A stretch of 64,000 nt of DNA from Cupriavidus necator (GTDB lineage: Bacteria > Pseudomonadota > Gammaproteobacteria > Burkholderiales > Burkholderiaceae): the NCBI GenBank assembly GCA_022041995.1, contig CP074381.1:558001-622000 (forward strand), given 5' to 3'. This document shows positions 37,618 through 46,886 of this stretch, one piece after another (the stretch's first letter is position 1; the number at the start of each line of letters is the position of its first letter). The notes under the pieces are model-generated. The model worked only from the letters and a program-made list of their open reading frames with translations. It made no database searches and had not been told where the DNA came from. Made by a program: the position numbers and the translations under genes.

Positions 37618-38571
37618 TCAGGAACCCGCGAACAGCGACATGATCGAGTCGCCCTTGACGATGCGCGTGAAGGTCTCGGCCAGCAGCGGCGCGGTCGAGA
37701 GCTGGCGGATCTTGGTGCATTTGGCGGCTTCTTCGGACAGCGGGATGGTGTCGCACACCACCACTTCGTCCAGCGCCGAGTCCGCGATGCGGGCGGCCGC
37801 GCCACCCGACAGCACCGGGTGCGTGCAGTAGGCGAAGACCTTCAGCGCGCCGCGCTCCTTCAGCACCTGGGCGGCCTTGCACAGCGTGCCGCCGGTGTCG
37901 ATCATGTCATCCATGATGACGCAGTTGCGGCCGTCGACTTCACCGATGATGTTCATCACCTCGGCCACGTTGGCCTTGGGACGACGCTTGTCGATGATCG
38001 CCAGGTCGCAGTTCAGTTCCTTGGCCAGTGCGCGGGCACGGACCACGCCGCCGACGTCCGGCGACACCACCAGCAGGTCGCCGTAGTTCTTCTCGCGCAG
38101 GTCGCCCAGCAGTACCGGCGAAGCGTAGATGTTGTCGACGGGAATATCGAAGAAGCCCTGGATCTGGTCGGCGTGCAGGTCCATCGTCAGCACGCGCTCG
38201 ACACCGGCGACTTCCAGCATGTTGGCCACAACCTTGGCCGAGATCGCGACGCGCGCCGAACGCGGGCGGCGATCCTGGCGGGCATAGCCGAAGTAGGGCA
38301 TGGCGGCGGTGATGCTGCGTGCCGAAGCGCGCTTGAGCGCGTCGACCATCACCATCAGTTCCATCAGGTTGTCGTTGGTCGGCGCGCAGGTGGACTGCAG
38401 CACGATGACGTGCTTGCCGCGAACGTTTTCCTGGATGTCAACTTGAACTTCGCCGTCGGAGAAACGGCCAACCAACGCCTTGCCCAGCGGAATGCCGAGG
38501 TGCTGTACGACAGCCTCCGCGAGTTTGGGGTTGGCGTTGCCGGTAAATACCATCAAGCCTTCGCTGCTCAT
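37618..38571 (-). CDS. prs: ribose-phosphate pyrophosphokinase
   Basis: Makes PRPP from ribose 5-phosphate and ATP for nucleotide, histidine and tryptophan synthesis. The start at 38571 ([20 protein letters not shown]) is chosen over GTG at 38580. Key segments are [21 protein letters not shown]-binding [20 protein letters not shown], catalytic [18 protein letters not shown] and the PRPP loop [14 protein letters not shown]. At 317 residues it is normal. It follows the tRNA-Gln gene on the same strand. Confidence 0.97.
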   Translation of the reverse strand: MSSEGLMVFTGNANPKLAEAVVQHLGIPLGKALVGRFSDGEVQVDIQENVRGKHVIVLQSTCAPTNDNLMELMVMVDALKRASARSITAAMPYFGYARQDRRPRSARVAISAKVVANMLEVAGVERVLTMDLHADQIQGFFDIPVDNIYASPVLLGDLREKNYGDLLVVSPDVGGVVRARALAKELNCDLAIIDKRRPKANVAEVMNIIGEVDGRNCVIMDDMIDTGGTLCKAAQVLKERGALKVFAYCTHPVLSGGAAARIADSALDEVVVCDTIPLSEEAAKCTKIRQLSTAPLLAETFTRIVKGDSIMSLFAGS

Positions 38572-38606
38572 TCGGGGCACCTGTCTTGCTGCTGGGGGAG
38601 CTTGGC

Positions 38607-38650
38607 GTCACCGGCAAAGCCGGTGACTGATACAGAGGGTCCGTAAGGAC
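38607..38650 (-). other. two hairpins between tRNA-Gln and prs
   Basis: GTCACCGGC/GCCGGTGAC (38607-38627, 3-base loop) and GTCC-GTAA-GGAC (38639-38650) lie in the 94-bp gap. Neither has a U-tract. They may mark RNA processing after the tRNA or a weak terminator. Confidence 0.45.
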
Positions 38651-38665
38651 ACTATAGGAATGTAA

Positions 38666-38742
38666 TGGCAGGGGAAGAAGGATTCGAACCTTCGAATGCC
38701 GGAATCAAAATCCGGTGCCTTGACCAACTTGGCGACTCCCCT
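38666..38742 (-). tRNA. tRNA-Gln (anticodon UUG)
   Basis: Folds as a full cloverleaf on the minus strand: acceptor AGGGGAG/TTCCCCT, anticodon loop with TTG inside GGATTTTGATTCC, T arm GAAGGTTCGAATCCTTC, discriminator G and an encoded CCA. It is 77 bases including CCA. It sits between ispE and prs, as in many beta-proteobacteria. Confidence 0.97.
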
Positions 38743-38801
38743 ACACAACCGGGCCGTTCTTCGTGGTACCAGACTACCGTACCGCGCCGAACGAAAACTT
38801 G

Positions 38802-39679
38802 CTACGCGAGCGCTGCGAGCGGATGACGTGCCAGACTGCGCACACACCTGCCATCCCATTCGGGGGGCAACCTTTCCAAAACCTGCTGCGCTGTTGCTGC
38901 GTCGGAAAAACGCGCAAACACGCAGGCTCCGGAACCGGTCATCCTGGCATGTTGATTGTGTTGCTTCAGCCATGCCAGGGCTCGGGCGACTTCGCCGAAC
39001 TTCGCTGTTGCTATCGGTTCCAGGTCGTTGCGACCGAAATCGAATTTGTTTGTGCGAGCAGCGAAGACCGCAATTATGGAGAGCGGCGTATCCCTTGTCA
39101 AGCACTCGTCCGAAAAAATTTCAGCGGTGGGGACATGCTGCTTCGGGTGGATGACCACGAACCAGCTGTCGGGCAACTCGACTGGCGTCAGGTCCTCGCC
39201 GATGCCCTGTGCAAAGGCGTTCTGGCCAAACACGAACACTGGCACGTCGGCGCCCAGCGCCAGGCCGATGCGCATCAGTTCGGCACGCGCAAGTCCCAGT
39301 CCCCACAGGTGATTCAGCGCCAGCAGCGTGGTGGCCGCATCGGACGAGCCGCCACCGATGCCGCCGCCCATCGGCAGCACCTTGTCGATGGCGATATCGG
39401 CGCCGAACGCGGTGCCGGTGGCGGCCTGCAAGGCGCGCGCGGCGCGCACCACCAGGTCGGTCTCGGCCGGCACGCCGGGCACGTCGGTGACGCGCGCGAC
39501 CACGCCGTCGTCGCGCCGGCGGAAATGCAGGGTGTCGCACCAGTCGACCAGCTGGAACACGGTCTGCAGCGTGTGGTAGCCGTCGGCGCGGCGGCCGGTC
39601 ACGTGCAGGAACAGGTTGAGCTTCGCTGGCGCGGGGCAGTCGCGCAGTTCGGGCGGGGCAGGGGTTGGCTGCGATGCAT
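38802..39679 (-). CDS. ispE: 4-diphosphocytidyl-2-C-methyl-D-erythritol kinase, probable one-base deletion at the start
   Basis: GHMP kinase of the non-mevalonate isoprenoid pathway. The ATP motif is [36 protein letters not shown] and the C-terminal [12 protein letters not shown] are typical. The clean reading frame starts only at GTG 39602, which would lose the conserved N-terminus [12 protein letters not shown]. That segment is encoded just upstream in frame but has no start codon. Adding one base at the ATG at 39677-39679 (giving [15 protein letters not shown]) restores a start 8 bp after lolB and a 292-residue protein, normal for IspE. Confidence 0.88.
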
Positions 39680-39687
39680 GGCGTGGT

Positions 39688-40281
39688 TCACGGCGTCTGG
39701 GGATCGATCACAAGGCGCACCGACAGCGGATTGCTGCCGGCGTCGCGCGCCAGGTCGATGCGGCGTGGCACCTGGGCGGCCGCGTCCTGCCAGGCGACGT
39801 AGCGCACGGTCCAGCCGTTCTGCGCCAGCGTGGCCAGCCGGCCCTGCTCGTCGCGCGTGGTGCGCGCGGGCGCGCCCTGCGTGGCGCGGCCGTGCAGCCA
39901 GTCGCGCATGCCTGCCACGGGCAGCGCAAAGCCAAGCGCTTCTTCCATCAGGGTGTCGACCTCAGGCGCGTTGCGCGGCGGCTGGTTGGGCAGGTCCAGC
40001 GTGGCGCCGGACGGCGTGGCGGTCACCACGGCCAGGGTCTGGCCAAGCGGGGACACCAGGTCCAGCCGCACGTTGCGGCCCTGCTCTTCCCAGCGGAAGC
40101 TTCCCTGCACGCCTTCGTCGCGCCCGTAGCGCACGTAGTTGGCGGAGAAGCGGCCGGTGTATTGCTGGCTGGCGGCGGCCTGGTCGCCATCAAAGCTGCG
40201 CGACGGTGCCACGCTGGCACACGCCTGCAGCAGCAGCGGGGCGCCAAGGCAGAAGAGCGCCAGGCGTCGGGATTGATTCAT
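39688..40281 (-). CDS. lolB: outer-membrane lipoprotein LolB
   Basis: Outer-membrane receptor that accepts lipoproteins from LolA. A lipoprotein signal ([20 protein letters not shown], lipobox LLQAC) is followed by the LolB fold: [40 protein letters not shown] and [12 protein letters not shown]. At 197 residues it is normal. It lies between the TPR gene and ispE on the same strand; this lolB-ispE-tRNA-prs order is conserved in beta- and gamma-proteobacteria. Confidence 0.93.
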   Translation of the reverse strand: MNQSRRLALFCLGAPLLLQACASVAPSRSFDGDQAAASQQYTGRFSANYVRYGRDEGVQGSFRWEEQGRNVRLDLVSPLGQTLAVVTATPSGATLDLPNQPPRNAPEVDTLMEEALGFALPVAGMRDWLHGRATQGAPARTTRDEQGRLATLAQNGWTVRYVAWQDAAAQVPRRIDLARDAGSNPLSVRLVIDPQTP

Positions 40282-40374
40282 GGGCTTGATCGTGAGAACG
40301 GCGGCGCGGCGGCGGCCGCCGGCTGACGGGAATCCGCCGCCGCGGCCCGGGGCTGCGGGCCGCGGCGGGCGGGG

Positions 40375-42330
40375 TTACTTGGCCAGTTGCACGTTGACCT
40401 TGTAGCGGCGCAGCGTGTCGACCAGGGTCTCGTTCTCGGGATCGGTGCGGACGGCCTCGGTCCAGGTCTTGCGCGCTTCGTCGTGCTCGCCGAGCTGCCA
40501 CAGCACCTCGCCCAGGTGCGCGCCGATCTCGGCCTCGGGCGCCTTGGAATAGGCGTTGCGCAGCAGGTCGGCCGCCGGGCGCAGGTCACCCATGCGGAAT
40601 TTGACCCAGGCCAGGCTGTCCATGATGTACGGATCGTCCGGCCCCAGCTCGGAGGCGCGCTCCAGCAGCTTGAGCGCCTCGGGCAGGCGCTCGTTGCGGT
40701 CGGCCAGCGAGTAGCCCAGCGCGTTGTAGCCCTGCTTCTGCTGCGGCTGCAGCGCGATCACCTTCCGCAGGCCCTTTTCCATGCTGTCGTAGCGCTTCTG
40801 GCGCTCGTCGAGCATGGCCAGCTCGTAGATCCAGTCGGCGTTGTCGGGCTCGGCCGTGACGCGGTCATTGAGCAGCTTGCGGGCGCGGTCATAGGCCTTG
40901 CTTTCCATCAGCGTGGCCACCTCGGCCTGGCGGATGGCGGTCACGCGCTGCGTGCGCTGGCCGGGATCGGGGATGTCCTCGGCGTCGGTGAGCATCTCGC
41001 CGAAGAGCGCCTGGGCGTCGTCGAGCTTGCCCATTCGCGCCAGCAGCTGCGCGCGCTTGGCGGTGGCCGCGGGCGCCAGCCGGATGTCCTCGATGCGGTC
41101 CAGCCACTGGATGGCGCCGGCGTAGTCCTTGCGCTCCTCGGCGATCTGCGCCAGGTACTGGTAGGCAATGTCGGGGTTGGCGGTGGGCTGCTTCTCGACC
41201 AGCTGCAGGTATTCCTTCAGGTACTGCTCGGCCTCGCTGTAGCTCTTGGCCTGCAGGCTGGTCAGGCCCAATGCCAGCGGCACGCGCGGGTCGCCCGGAG
41301 CTACCTTGCGCAGTGTCTCGAACTCTTCCCGGGCCGACTGCATGTCGTTGCGCAGCAGGTACAGCCGCGCCAGCGTGATATGGCCGTTGACCGAATCGGG
41401 TGTTTTGTCCAGGAAGCGCTTCAGGATGGCGACGGCTTCGTCGGGCTGCTTCTCGGCGCGCAGCTCGGCCGCCATCAGCGCGGCCGCTTCATAGCCCGGG
41501 CGCAGCCGCAGCGCCTGGTCGAGCGCGGCGAGCGCGCCGGCTTCGTCGCCGGCGACTTCCCTGGCGCGCGCCAGGGCCAGCTGCGTTTCAGGCAGCTTGG
41601 CGTCATTCCTGGTCAGGTCCTGCAGCAGTGTGGCCGCGCCGGCCGGATCGCTGGTGCGCGACAGTTGCTGCTGCAGCTGCAGGATGGCCTCGCCGCGATG
41701 GTTGGCCGGCACCGCCGCCAGCTGTTGTTGCAGCAGGGGCCGGGCATCGTCCCAGCGGCCGTTGAGCACCAGCAGCGTCGACAGCACCTGCGTTGCCGCG
41801 GGCGAAGTCGGCGAAATCTCCTTCCACAGGCGCGCGGAGTCCAGCGCCTGCTGCGGGATGCGCGCATTGAAGGCGATTTCGGTGGCGCGCTGCGCGAAGC
41901 GCGGGTCGCGGGTCTGCCGGGCCAGTTCCATATAGGTCCGGTAGGCCGGGCCGACCAGGCCGCGCTGCATGGAAATCTCTGCGGCCAGCACCATATAGAC
42001 GATGTCGTCGGTCAGCTCCAGCGATGGCAGCGCGCTGCGTGCCGGCTTGCCGGCGGCGGGGCGCTCGCCTTCGGCCGCGGCCAGCTGCCGTGCCGCTGGC
42101 AATGGCATGGCGCCGGCAGGCGGCGCGGCGTGGCTGGCGCCGGCAGCCAGGGCCAGCAATGCCGAGGCGGCCAGTGCACGCGCATGGCGGCGGGGCGCCT
42201 GGAAAAACAGGGCCAAGGCGCCAGCCGTGCGCGCTGTGCGGGAAACGGCGCCTGGAAATGCGATCGGGAGGCCGCCCGCGGTGGCTTGCAATGTGGAGTC
42301 CGGCATCAGGTCCGGCATGAGGTCCGACAT
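40375..42330 (-). CDS. tetratricopeptide-repeat protein, exported
   Basis: A large TPR protein of about 650 residues. After an Ala-rich signal (ALAASALLALAAGASHA) come many helical repeats, clearest at DAQALFGEMLTDAEDIPD, GYNALGYSLADRNERLPEAL, YIMDSLAWVKFRMGDLRPAA and ELGPDD. The start is uncertain: ATG 42330 (MSDLMPD) has GGAG upstream. ATG 42390 is unlikely because a TACAAT -10 box overlaps it. Proteins of this type precede lolB in Burkholderiales, so a scaffold role in the envelope is plausible. No catalytic domain is seen. Confidence 0.85.
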   Translation of the reverse strand: MSDLMPDLMPDSTLQATAGGLPIAFPGAVSRTARTAGALALFFQAPRRHARALAASALLALAAGASHAAPPAGAMPLPAARQLAAAEGERPAAGKPARSALPSLELTDDIVYMVLAAEISMQRGLVGPAYRTYMELARQTRDPRFAQRATEIAFNARIPQQALDSARLWKEISPTSPAATQVLSTLLVLNGRWDDARPLLQQQLAAVPANHRGEAILQLQQQLSRTSDPAGAATLLQDLTRNDAKLPETQLALARAREVAGDEAGALAALDQALRLRPGYEAAALMAAELRAEKQPDEAVAILKRFLDKTPDSVNGHITLARLYLLRNDMQSAREEFETLRKVAPGDPRVPLALGLTSLQAKSYSEAEQYLKEYLQLVEKQPTANPDIAYQYLAQIAEERKDYAGAIQWLDRIEDIRLAPAATAKRAQLLARMGKLDDAQALFGEMLTDAEDIPDPGQRTQRVTAIRQAEVATLMESKAYDRARKLLNDRVTAEPDNADWIYELAMLDERQKRYDSMEKGLRKVIALQPQQKQGYNALGYSLADRNERLPEALKLLERASELGPDDPYIMDSLAWVKFRMGDLRPAADLLRNAYSKAPEAEIGAHLGEVLWQLGEHDEARKTWTEAVRTDPENETLVDTLRRYKVNVQLAK

Positions 42331-42386
42331 GTAGTGATTGCTCCGGCGCGCGCTGGCGAAGGATGGGAGAAAGCGCATTGATAAGG

Positions 42387-42411
42387 GCATTGTAGCCTGC
42401 CGCTACAATGC
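42387..42411. promoter_or_regulatory. divergent promoter palindrome between the TPR gene and mutM
   Basis: GCATTGTAGC-CTGCC-GCTACAATGC is a perfect 10-bp inverted repeat. Each arm contains TACAAT, one on minus (42389-42394) for the TPR gene and one on plus (42404-42409) for mutM, so two -10 boxes point outward 9 bp apart. No clear -35 for either. Confidence 0.6.
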
Positions 42412-42483
42412 GCTGCTTGGCGCCGCAGGGCGGTGCCCGCAGGCGCCGCAAGAGTTTTGAGCGGTAACCAACGGAGAGGTTCG

Positions 42484-43349
42484 ATGCCAGAATTGCCCGA
42501 GGTCGAGGTGACCCGGCGCGGCTTGCTGCCGCATGTGGTGGGGCGGCGCATTGCCGTGGTCACGGTGCGCCACCGCGGCCTGCGTTGGCCGGTCGATCCG
42601 GAACTGGAAACGCGGCTGGCCCAGCGCGTGGTGCGCCGGATCGAGCGCCGCGGCAAATACCTGCTGCTGGAATGCGTGAGCGAGGCGGCGGGCGAGCCGG
42701 CCGGCTGGCTGCTGGTCCACCTGGGCATGACCGGCACGCTGCGGGTGCTGCCCGACGCGCCGCCGCCTGGCGCGCACGACCACCTTGACCTGGTGCTGGC
42801 CCCCGGGCCCGGCGCCGCAGCGGACACCATCGTGCTGCGTTTCCGCGATCCGCGCCGCTTCGGCGCCATCCTGTGGAGCACGCTGCCCGAGGCCGAACTG
42901 CCGTCGCATCCGCTGCTGCGCACGCTCGGCATCGAACCCTTCGATCCTGCCTTCGACGGCGCCTGGCTGCACCGCCACACGCGCGGGCGCAGCGCCGCCA
43001 TCAAGACCGTGCTGCTGGCCGGCGGCATCGTGGTGGGGGTGGGCAATATCTATGCGTCCGAAAGCCTGTTCCGCGCCGGCATCCGCCCGACCACCCCGGC
43101 CGGGCGCCTGAGCCGCGCGCGCTGCGACCGCCTGGCGCAGGCGGTGCGCGAGACCCTGGCGCAGGCGATCGAGCGCGGGGCAGCACGCTGCGCGACTTTG
43201 TCGGCAGCGACGGCGCCAGCGGCTATTTCCAGCTTGATTGCCTGGTCTACGACCGCGCCGGCCAGCCGTGCCGGGTCTGCGCCACGCCGGTGCGCCAGAT
43301 CGTGCAGGGCCAGCGCTCTACCTTCTACTGCCCGAACTGCCAGCACTGA
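42484..43349 (+). CDS. mutM: bifunctional DNA-formamidopyrimidine glycosylase/AP lyase, apparent frameshift
   Basis: Excises 8-oxoguanine and FapyG. The N-terminal [14 protein letters not shown] supplies the catalytic Pro and Glu. The H2TH region includes [20 protein letters not shown], and the C-terminal zinc finger is [21 protein letters not shown]. The run GGGG at 43177-43180 needs one more G to pass from QAIERG into [18 protein letters not shown]. Corrected length is about 288 residues. As read, the protein would lose its zinc finger and activity. It is divergent from the TPR gene. Confidence 0.94.
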
Positions 43350-43628
43350 GCCTTGGCGGCCGCCCCGGGCAGGCGCCGTGTGGCGCACAATGCGCGTCGC
43401 CGGCGATTGTCGATGGGTCGGCGCAACACTCCTTGCGCAAGGCATGAACGAGGGACGTGAATTCCACAAAACTACCGTGGAAACCTGTATCGTGTGCGCA
43501 GTTATAAAAAGTTACAAAATCGCCCAGGCGCTTGCAGGTAGACCGTGGTCGGGCCGGCATTGCGCAAACACGGGCGCAGCGCGAAAGCGGCGTGCCCCGA
43601 GGTAATACCAAGTCAGCCGAACAGCTCC

Positions 43629-45581
43629 ATGACAACGCTCGCCCACCAATTCGAACAATACGGCGCCTGGAGAACCGGGGTCCTCCAGTCACTGGCCGAA
43701 TTCCAGTCCTGGCTGCAGGAGCACGACCTGTATGACGCCCAGGCCGATGACCGCGTGCAGCGCATCCAGAGCGTGCTGCGCAGCGACCGCCTCAAGGTCG
43801 CGTTCATTGCCGAGTTCTCGCGCGGCAAGAGCGAGCTGATCAACGCCATCTTCTTTGCCGACTACGGGCGCCGCATCCTGCCGTCGTCGGCAGGGCGCAC
43901 CACAATGTGCCCGACCGAGTTGCGCTATGACGAGGCCGAGCCGCCGAGCATCCGGCTGCTGCCGATCGAGACACGCCTGCAGGAAGCCTCTACCGCTGAC
44001 TTCCTGGAGGCCGGCACCTCGGCTTCGCACTGGCATTCGGTGCCGCTGGACCCGTCTTCGCCCGAGGGCATGCTGGCTGCGTTCCAGCACGTGGTGCAGA
44101 CTGTGCGCGTGCCGCCCGCGCAGGCTGAGGCGCTGGGCCTGTACCACGAGAACGATCCCGATGCCGCCTACGCGGTCGATGCCGAGGGCATGGTCGAGAT
44201 CTCGCGCTGGCGCCATGCCGTCATCAATTTCCCGCACCCGCTGCTGCGCCAGGGCCTGGTGATCCTGGACACGCCGGGCCTGAACGCGATCGGCACCGAG
44301 CCCGAGCTGACGCTGCGGCTGATCCCCGACGCCCATGTGGTGGTGTTCGTGCTGGCCGCAGATGCGGGTGTCACCAAGAGCGACCTGGAACTGTGGCGCA
44401 GCCATGTCGGCGCCGGCCACCGGCGCGGCTGCCTGGCGGTGCTCAACAAGATCGACGGGTTGTGGGATCCGCTGCGCGAGCCGGGCGAGATCGCGCAGGA
44501 GATTGCGCGGCAGGTGTCCACCACCGCGCAGGTGCTGGGTATCGAGCAGTCGCGCGTCTATCCGGTGTCGGCGCAGAAGGGCCTGGTGGCCAAGGTCACG
44601 CACGACGACGAGCTGCTCGCGCGCAGCGGCCTGCCCGAGTTCGAGCACGTGCTGTCCGACCAGCTGATCCCGCGCCGGCGCGAGATCGTTTCAGACCAGG
44701 CGCACCGGCTGGTGCAGGACATGGCGCGCGCCGCGCAGCAGCTGCTGCAGAGCCGCCGCCGCGATATCGTCGAGCAGCTGTTCGAGCTGCGCGGCCTGCG
44801 CGGCAAGAACCACGCGATGGTCAAGCACATGCTGATGCGGGTGCAGGGCGAGAAGGAAGAGTTCGAGCAGAGCATCAGCAAGTTCCAGGCGCTGCGCCTG
44901 GTCTTCGGCCGCCACAGCGCCGACATCATCAAGAGCCTGCAGCTGCGCGACGTGCGCCACACCATGCGCAGCGCGCGCGAGCAGATGAAAGAGCGCTTCT
45001 TCTCACGCGGCCTGCGCGAGGACATGGACGCGCTGTTTGCGCAGCTGACCAGGCTGGTGACCGATGCCGACAACAAGATCGGCCAGCTGCACCAGCTGAT
45101 CGAAAGCATGTACCGGCGCTTCAACGCCGAGCACGGCTTCACGCTGCCCGCGCCGATGCAGTTCACTTCCGAGCGCTACGTGGCCGAGCTCGAAGAAACG
45201 CTGCGCCTGGTGCATGCGCATTTCGGCACGGTCAGCATGCTGACGCGCTCGCGCCCGCAGCTGGTGCAGAGCGCCTTCAGCACCATGGCCAGCCGCGTGC
45301 TGGAGAACTTCCGCGACCTGAACCGCGATATCGAGGTCTGGCTCAAGTCGGTGATGACGCCGCTGGAAGCGCAGGTGCGCGAGCACCAGAAGCAGTTGCG
45401 CCGGCGCGTCGATTCGATCGAGCGCATCCACGAGGCCACCGACACGCTGGAAAGCCGCATTGCCGAGCTCGAGGAAGTGCTCAATGGCCTTGACGAGCGC
45501 AGCGGCCGCATCGAGGGCTACGCGCAGCGGCTGCTGCGGCCGACGGCCGCCGCCGACAGCGCGAGCCTTGCGGTGGCCTAG
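43629..45581 (+). CDS. dynamin-family large GTPase
   Basis: A 650-residue bacterial dynamin-like GTPase. The P-loop is AEFSRGKSELINAIF (GxxxxGKS type), switch I threonine region SSAGRTTMCPTEL, G3 LDTPGLNA and G4 LNKIDGLWD. After about residue 360 the protein is helical with coiled-coil-like stretches (ELRGLRGKNHAMVKHMLMRV, EHQKQLRRRVDSIERIHE, LESRIAELEEVLNGLDE). I chose ATG 43629 (MTTLAHQFEQYG), since earlier in-frame sequence is unlike protein. It lies between mutM and mutY and ends with its own terminator. Membrane remodelling is known for some relatives; the role here is unknown. Confidence 0.88.
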   Translation: MTTLAHQFEQYGAWRTGVLQSLAEFQSWLQEHDLYDAQADDRVQRIQSVLRSDRLKVAFIAEFSRGKSELINAIFFADYGRRILPSSAGRTTMCPTELRYDEAEPPSIRLLPIETRLQEASTADFLEAGTSASHWHSVPLDPSSPEGMLAAFQHVVQTVRVPPAQAEALGLYHENDPDAAYAVDAEGMVEISRWRHAVINFPHPLLRQGLVILDTPGLNAIGTEPELTLRLIPDAHVVVFVLAADAGVTKSDLELWRSHVGAGHRRGCLAVLNKIDGLWDPLREPGEIAQEIARQVSTTAQVLGIEQSRVYPVSAQKGLVAKVTHDDELLARSGLPEFEHVLSDQLIPRRREIVSDQAHRLVQDMARAAQQLLQSRRRDIVEQLFELRGLRGKNHAMVKHMLMRVQGEKEEFEQSISKFQALRLVFGRHSADIIKSLQLRDVRHTMRSAREQMKERFFSRGLREDMDALFAQLTRLVTDADNKIGQLHQLIESMYRRFNAEHGFTLPAPMQFTSERYVAELEETLRLVHAHFGTVSMLTRSRPQLVQSAFSTMASRVLENFRDLNRDIEVWLKSVMTPLEAQVREHQKQLRRRVDSIERIHEATDTLESRIAELEEVLNGLDERSGRIEGYAQRLLRPTAAADSASLAVA

Positions 45582-45608
45582 CCAGATCCTGAAGCCGGTA
45601 TATCATGT

Positions 45609-45634
45609 GGCGCCGCACTTAGCGGCGCCTTTTT
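45609..45634 (+). terminator. intrinsic terminator after the dynamin-like gene
   Basis: GGCGCCGC, 5-base loop, GCGGCGCC, then TTTTT. It lies 27 bp after the stop. Confidence 0.88.
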
Positions 45635-45680
45635 CTTTGGTGCGCCGCCGCGCCCCCGCGCTTCAGAACGTTTCACCCAG

Positions 45681-46858
45681 ATGCCCCGCAAACCAGCCCC
45701 CCGCGCCGTTCCCGCCATCCCCGACGATATCCGCGTGCCGCCCGGCTTCGGCGCCCGCGTGGTTGACTGGCAGCGCCAGCATGGCCGGCACGACCTGCCG
45801 TGGCAGAACACGCGCGACCCGTACCGCATCTGGCTGTCGGAGATCATGCTGCAGCAGACCCAGGTGAGCGCGGTGATCGACTACTTCCAGCGCTTTGTCT
45901 CGCAGCTGCCCACGGTGCAGGCGCTGGCGGCGGCGCCTGCCGACCATGTCATGGCGCTATGGGCGGGGCTGGGCTATTACTCGCGCGCACGCAACCTGCA
46001 CCGTTGCGCCATGCAGGTGGTGAGCGAGCACGGTGGCCATTTCCCGACCGATCCCGCGGTGCTGGCCACGCTGCCCGGCATCGGCCGCTCCACCGCTGCG
46101 GCGATTGCCGCGTTCAGCGCCGGCGTGCGCTCGCCGATCCTGGACGGCAACGTCAAGCGCGTGTTCGCGCGCTGCTTCGGCATCCACGGTCATCCGGGCG
46201 GGCGCGTGGTGGAAACGCGCATGTGGCAGCTGGCGGAGGTGGCATTGCCGGTGGCAGGCCCGCGCCAGGCCGAGGACATGATCGCCTATACGCAAGGGCT
46301 GATGGACCTGGGCGCCACGGTGTGTTCGCGCGGCAAGCCGGCCTGCCTGGCCGATGCCGGCGCGTGCCCGCTGTCGGCCGACTGTGTGGCGCGCCGCGAC
46401 GGGCTCACCGGCGTACTGCCCACGCCCAAGCCACGCGCGGCCATCCCGAGCGCAGCACGGTAATGCTGCTGGTGCGGCGCCAGCGCGAAGTGCTGCTGCG
46501 CCTGCGCCCCGGCAGCGGCATCTGGGGCGGATTGTGGAGCCTGCCGGAGATGCCGGTCGACACCGTGCCCTTCGACGCGGAAGCTGCCGAGGCGGCGGCG
46601 CTCGACTATGCCCGCGCCTTCGGCAAGCCCGCGCGCGCCGCGCTGACCGGCGAGCTGACCCATGTGTTTACGCATTTCCGCCTGCTGATCCGTGCCATCC
46701 GGGTCGATGTGAGCGCGGACGGCGCAAGCCTGATGGCGCGGGACAGCGCCGCGGAAGCCGCGCAGCGCTGGATCTCGCTTGATGATCTCGATGCGGTGGG
46801 GACGCCCGCGCCGGTGCGCAGGCTGCTGGAGGACCAGGCGCGCGGCGGGCTGTTCTGA
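45681..46858 (+). CDS. mutY: A/G-specific adenine glycosylase, apparent frameshift
   Basis: Removes adenine mispaired with 8-oxoguanine, the partner of MutM. The catalytic Glu lies in IWLSEIMLQQTQVSAVIDYF and the catalytic Asp in the HhH region LPGIGRSTAAAIAAFSAGVR / SPILDGNVKR. The iron-sulfur cysteines are C-x6-C-x6-C-x5-C (CSRGKPACLADAGACPLSADC region), where the textbook pattern is C-x6-C-x2-C-x5-C. A C-terminal NUDIX-like domain follows (LLRLRPGSGIWGGLWSLPEM). CCC at 46445-46447 lacks one C; adding it restores RAAIPERSTVMLLVRRQ. Confidence 0.93.
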
Positions 46859-46886
46859 GGCCTGGCGGGGTCTCGGGGATCCGCGC

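Noticed and set aside
40387-42381. A 664-codon open frame on the plus strand
   Set aside because: It is the antisense shadow of the TPR gene. The product has a biased composition and no motif.
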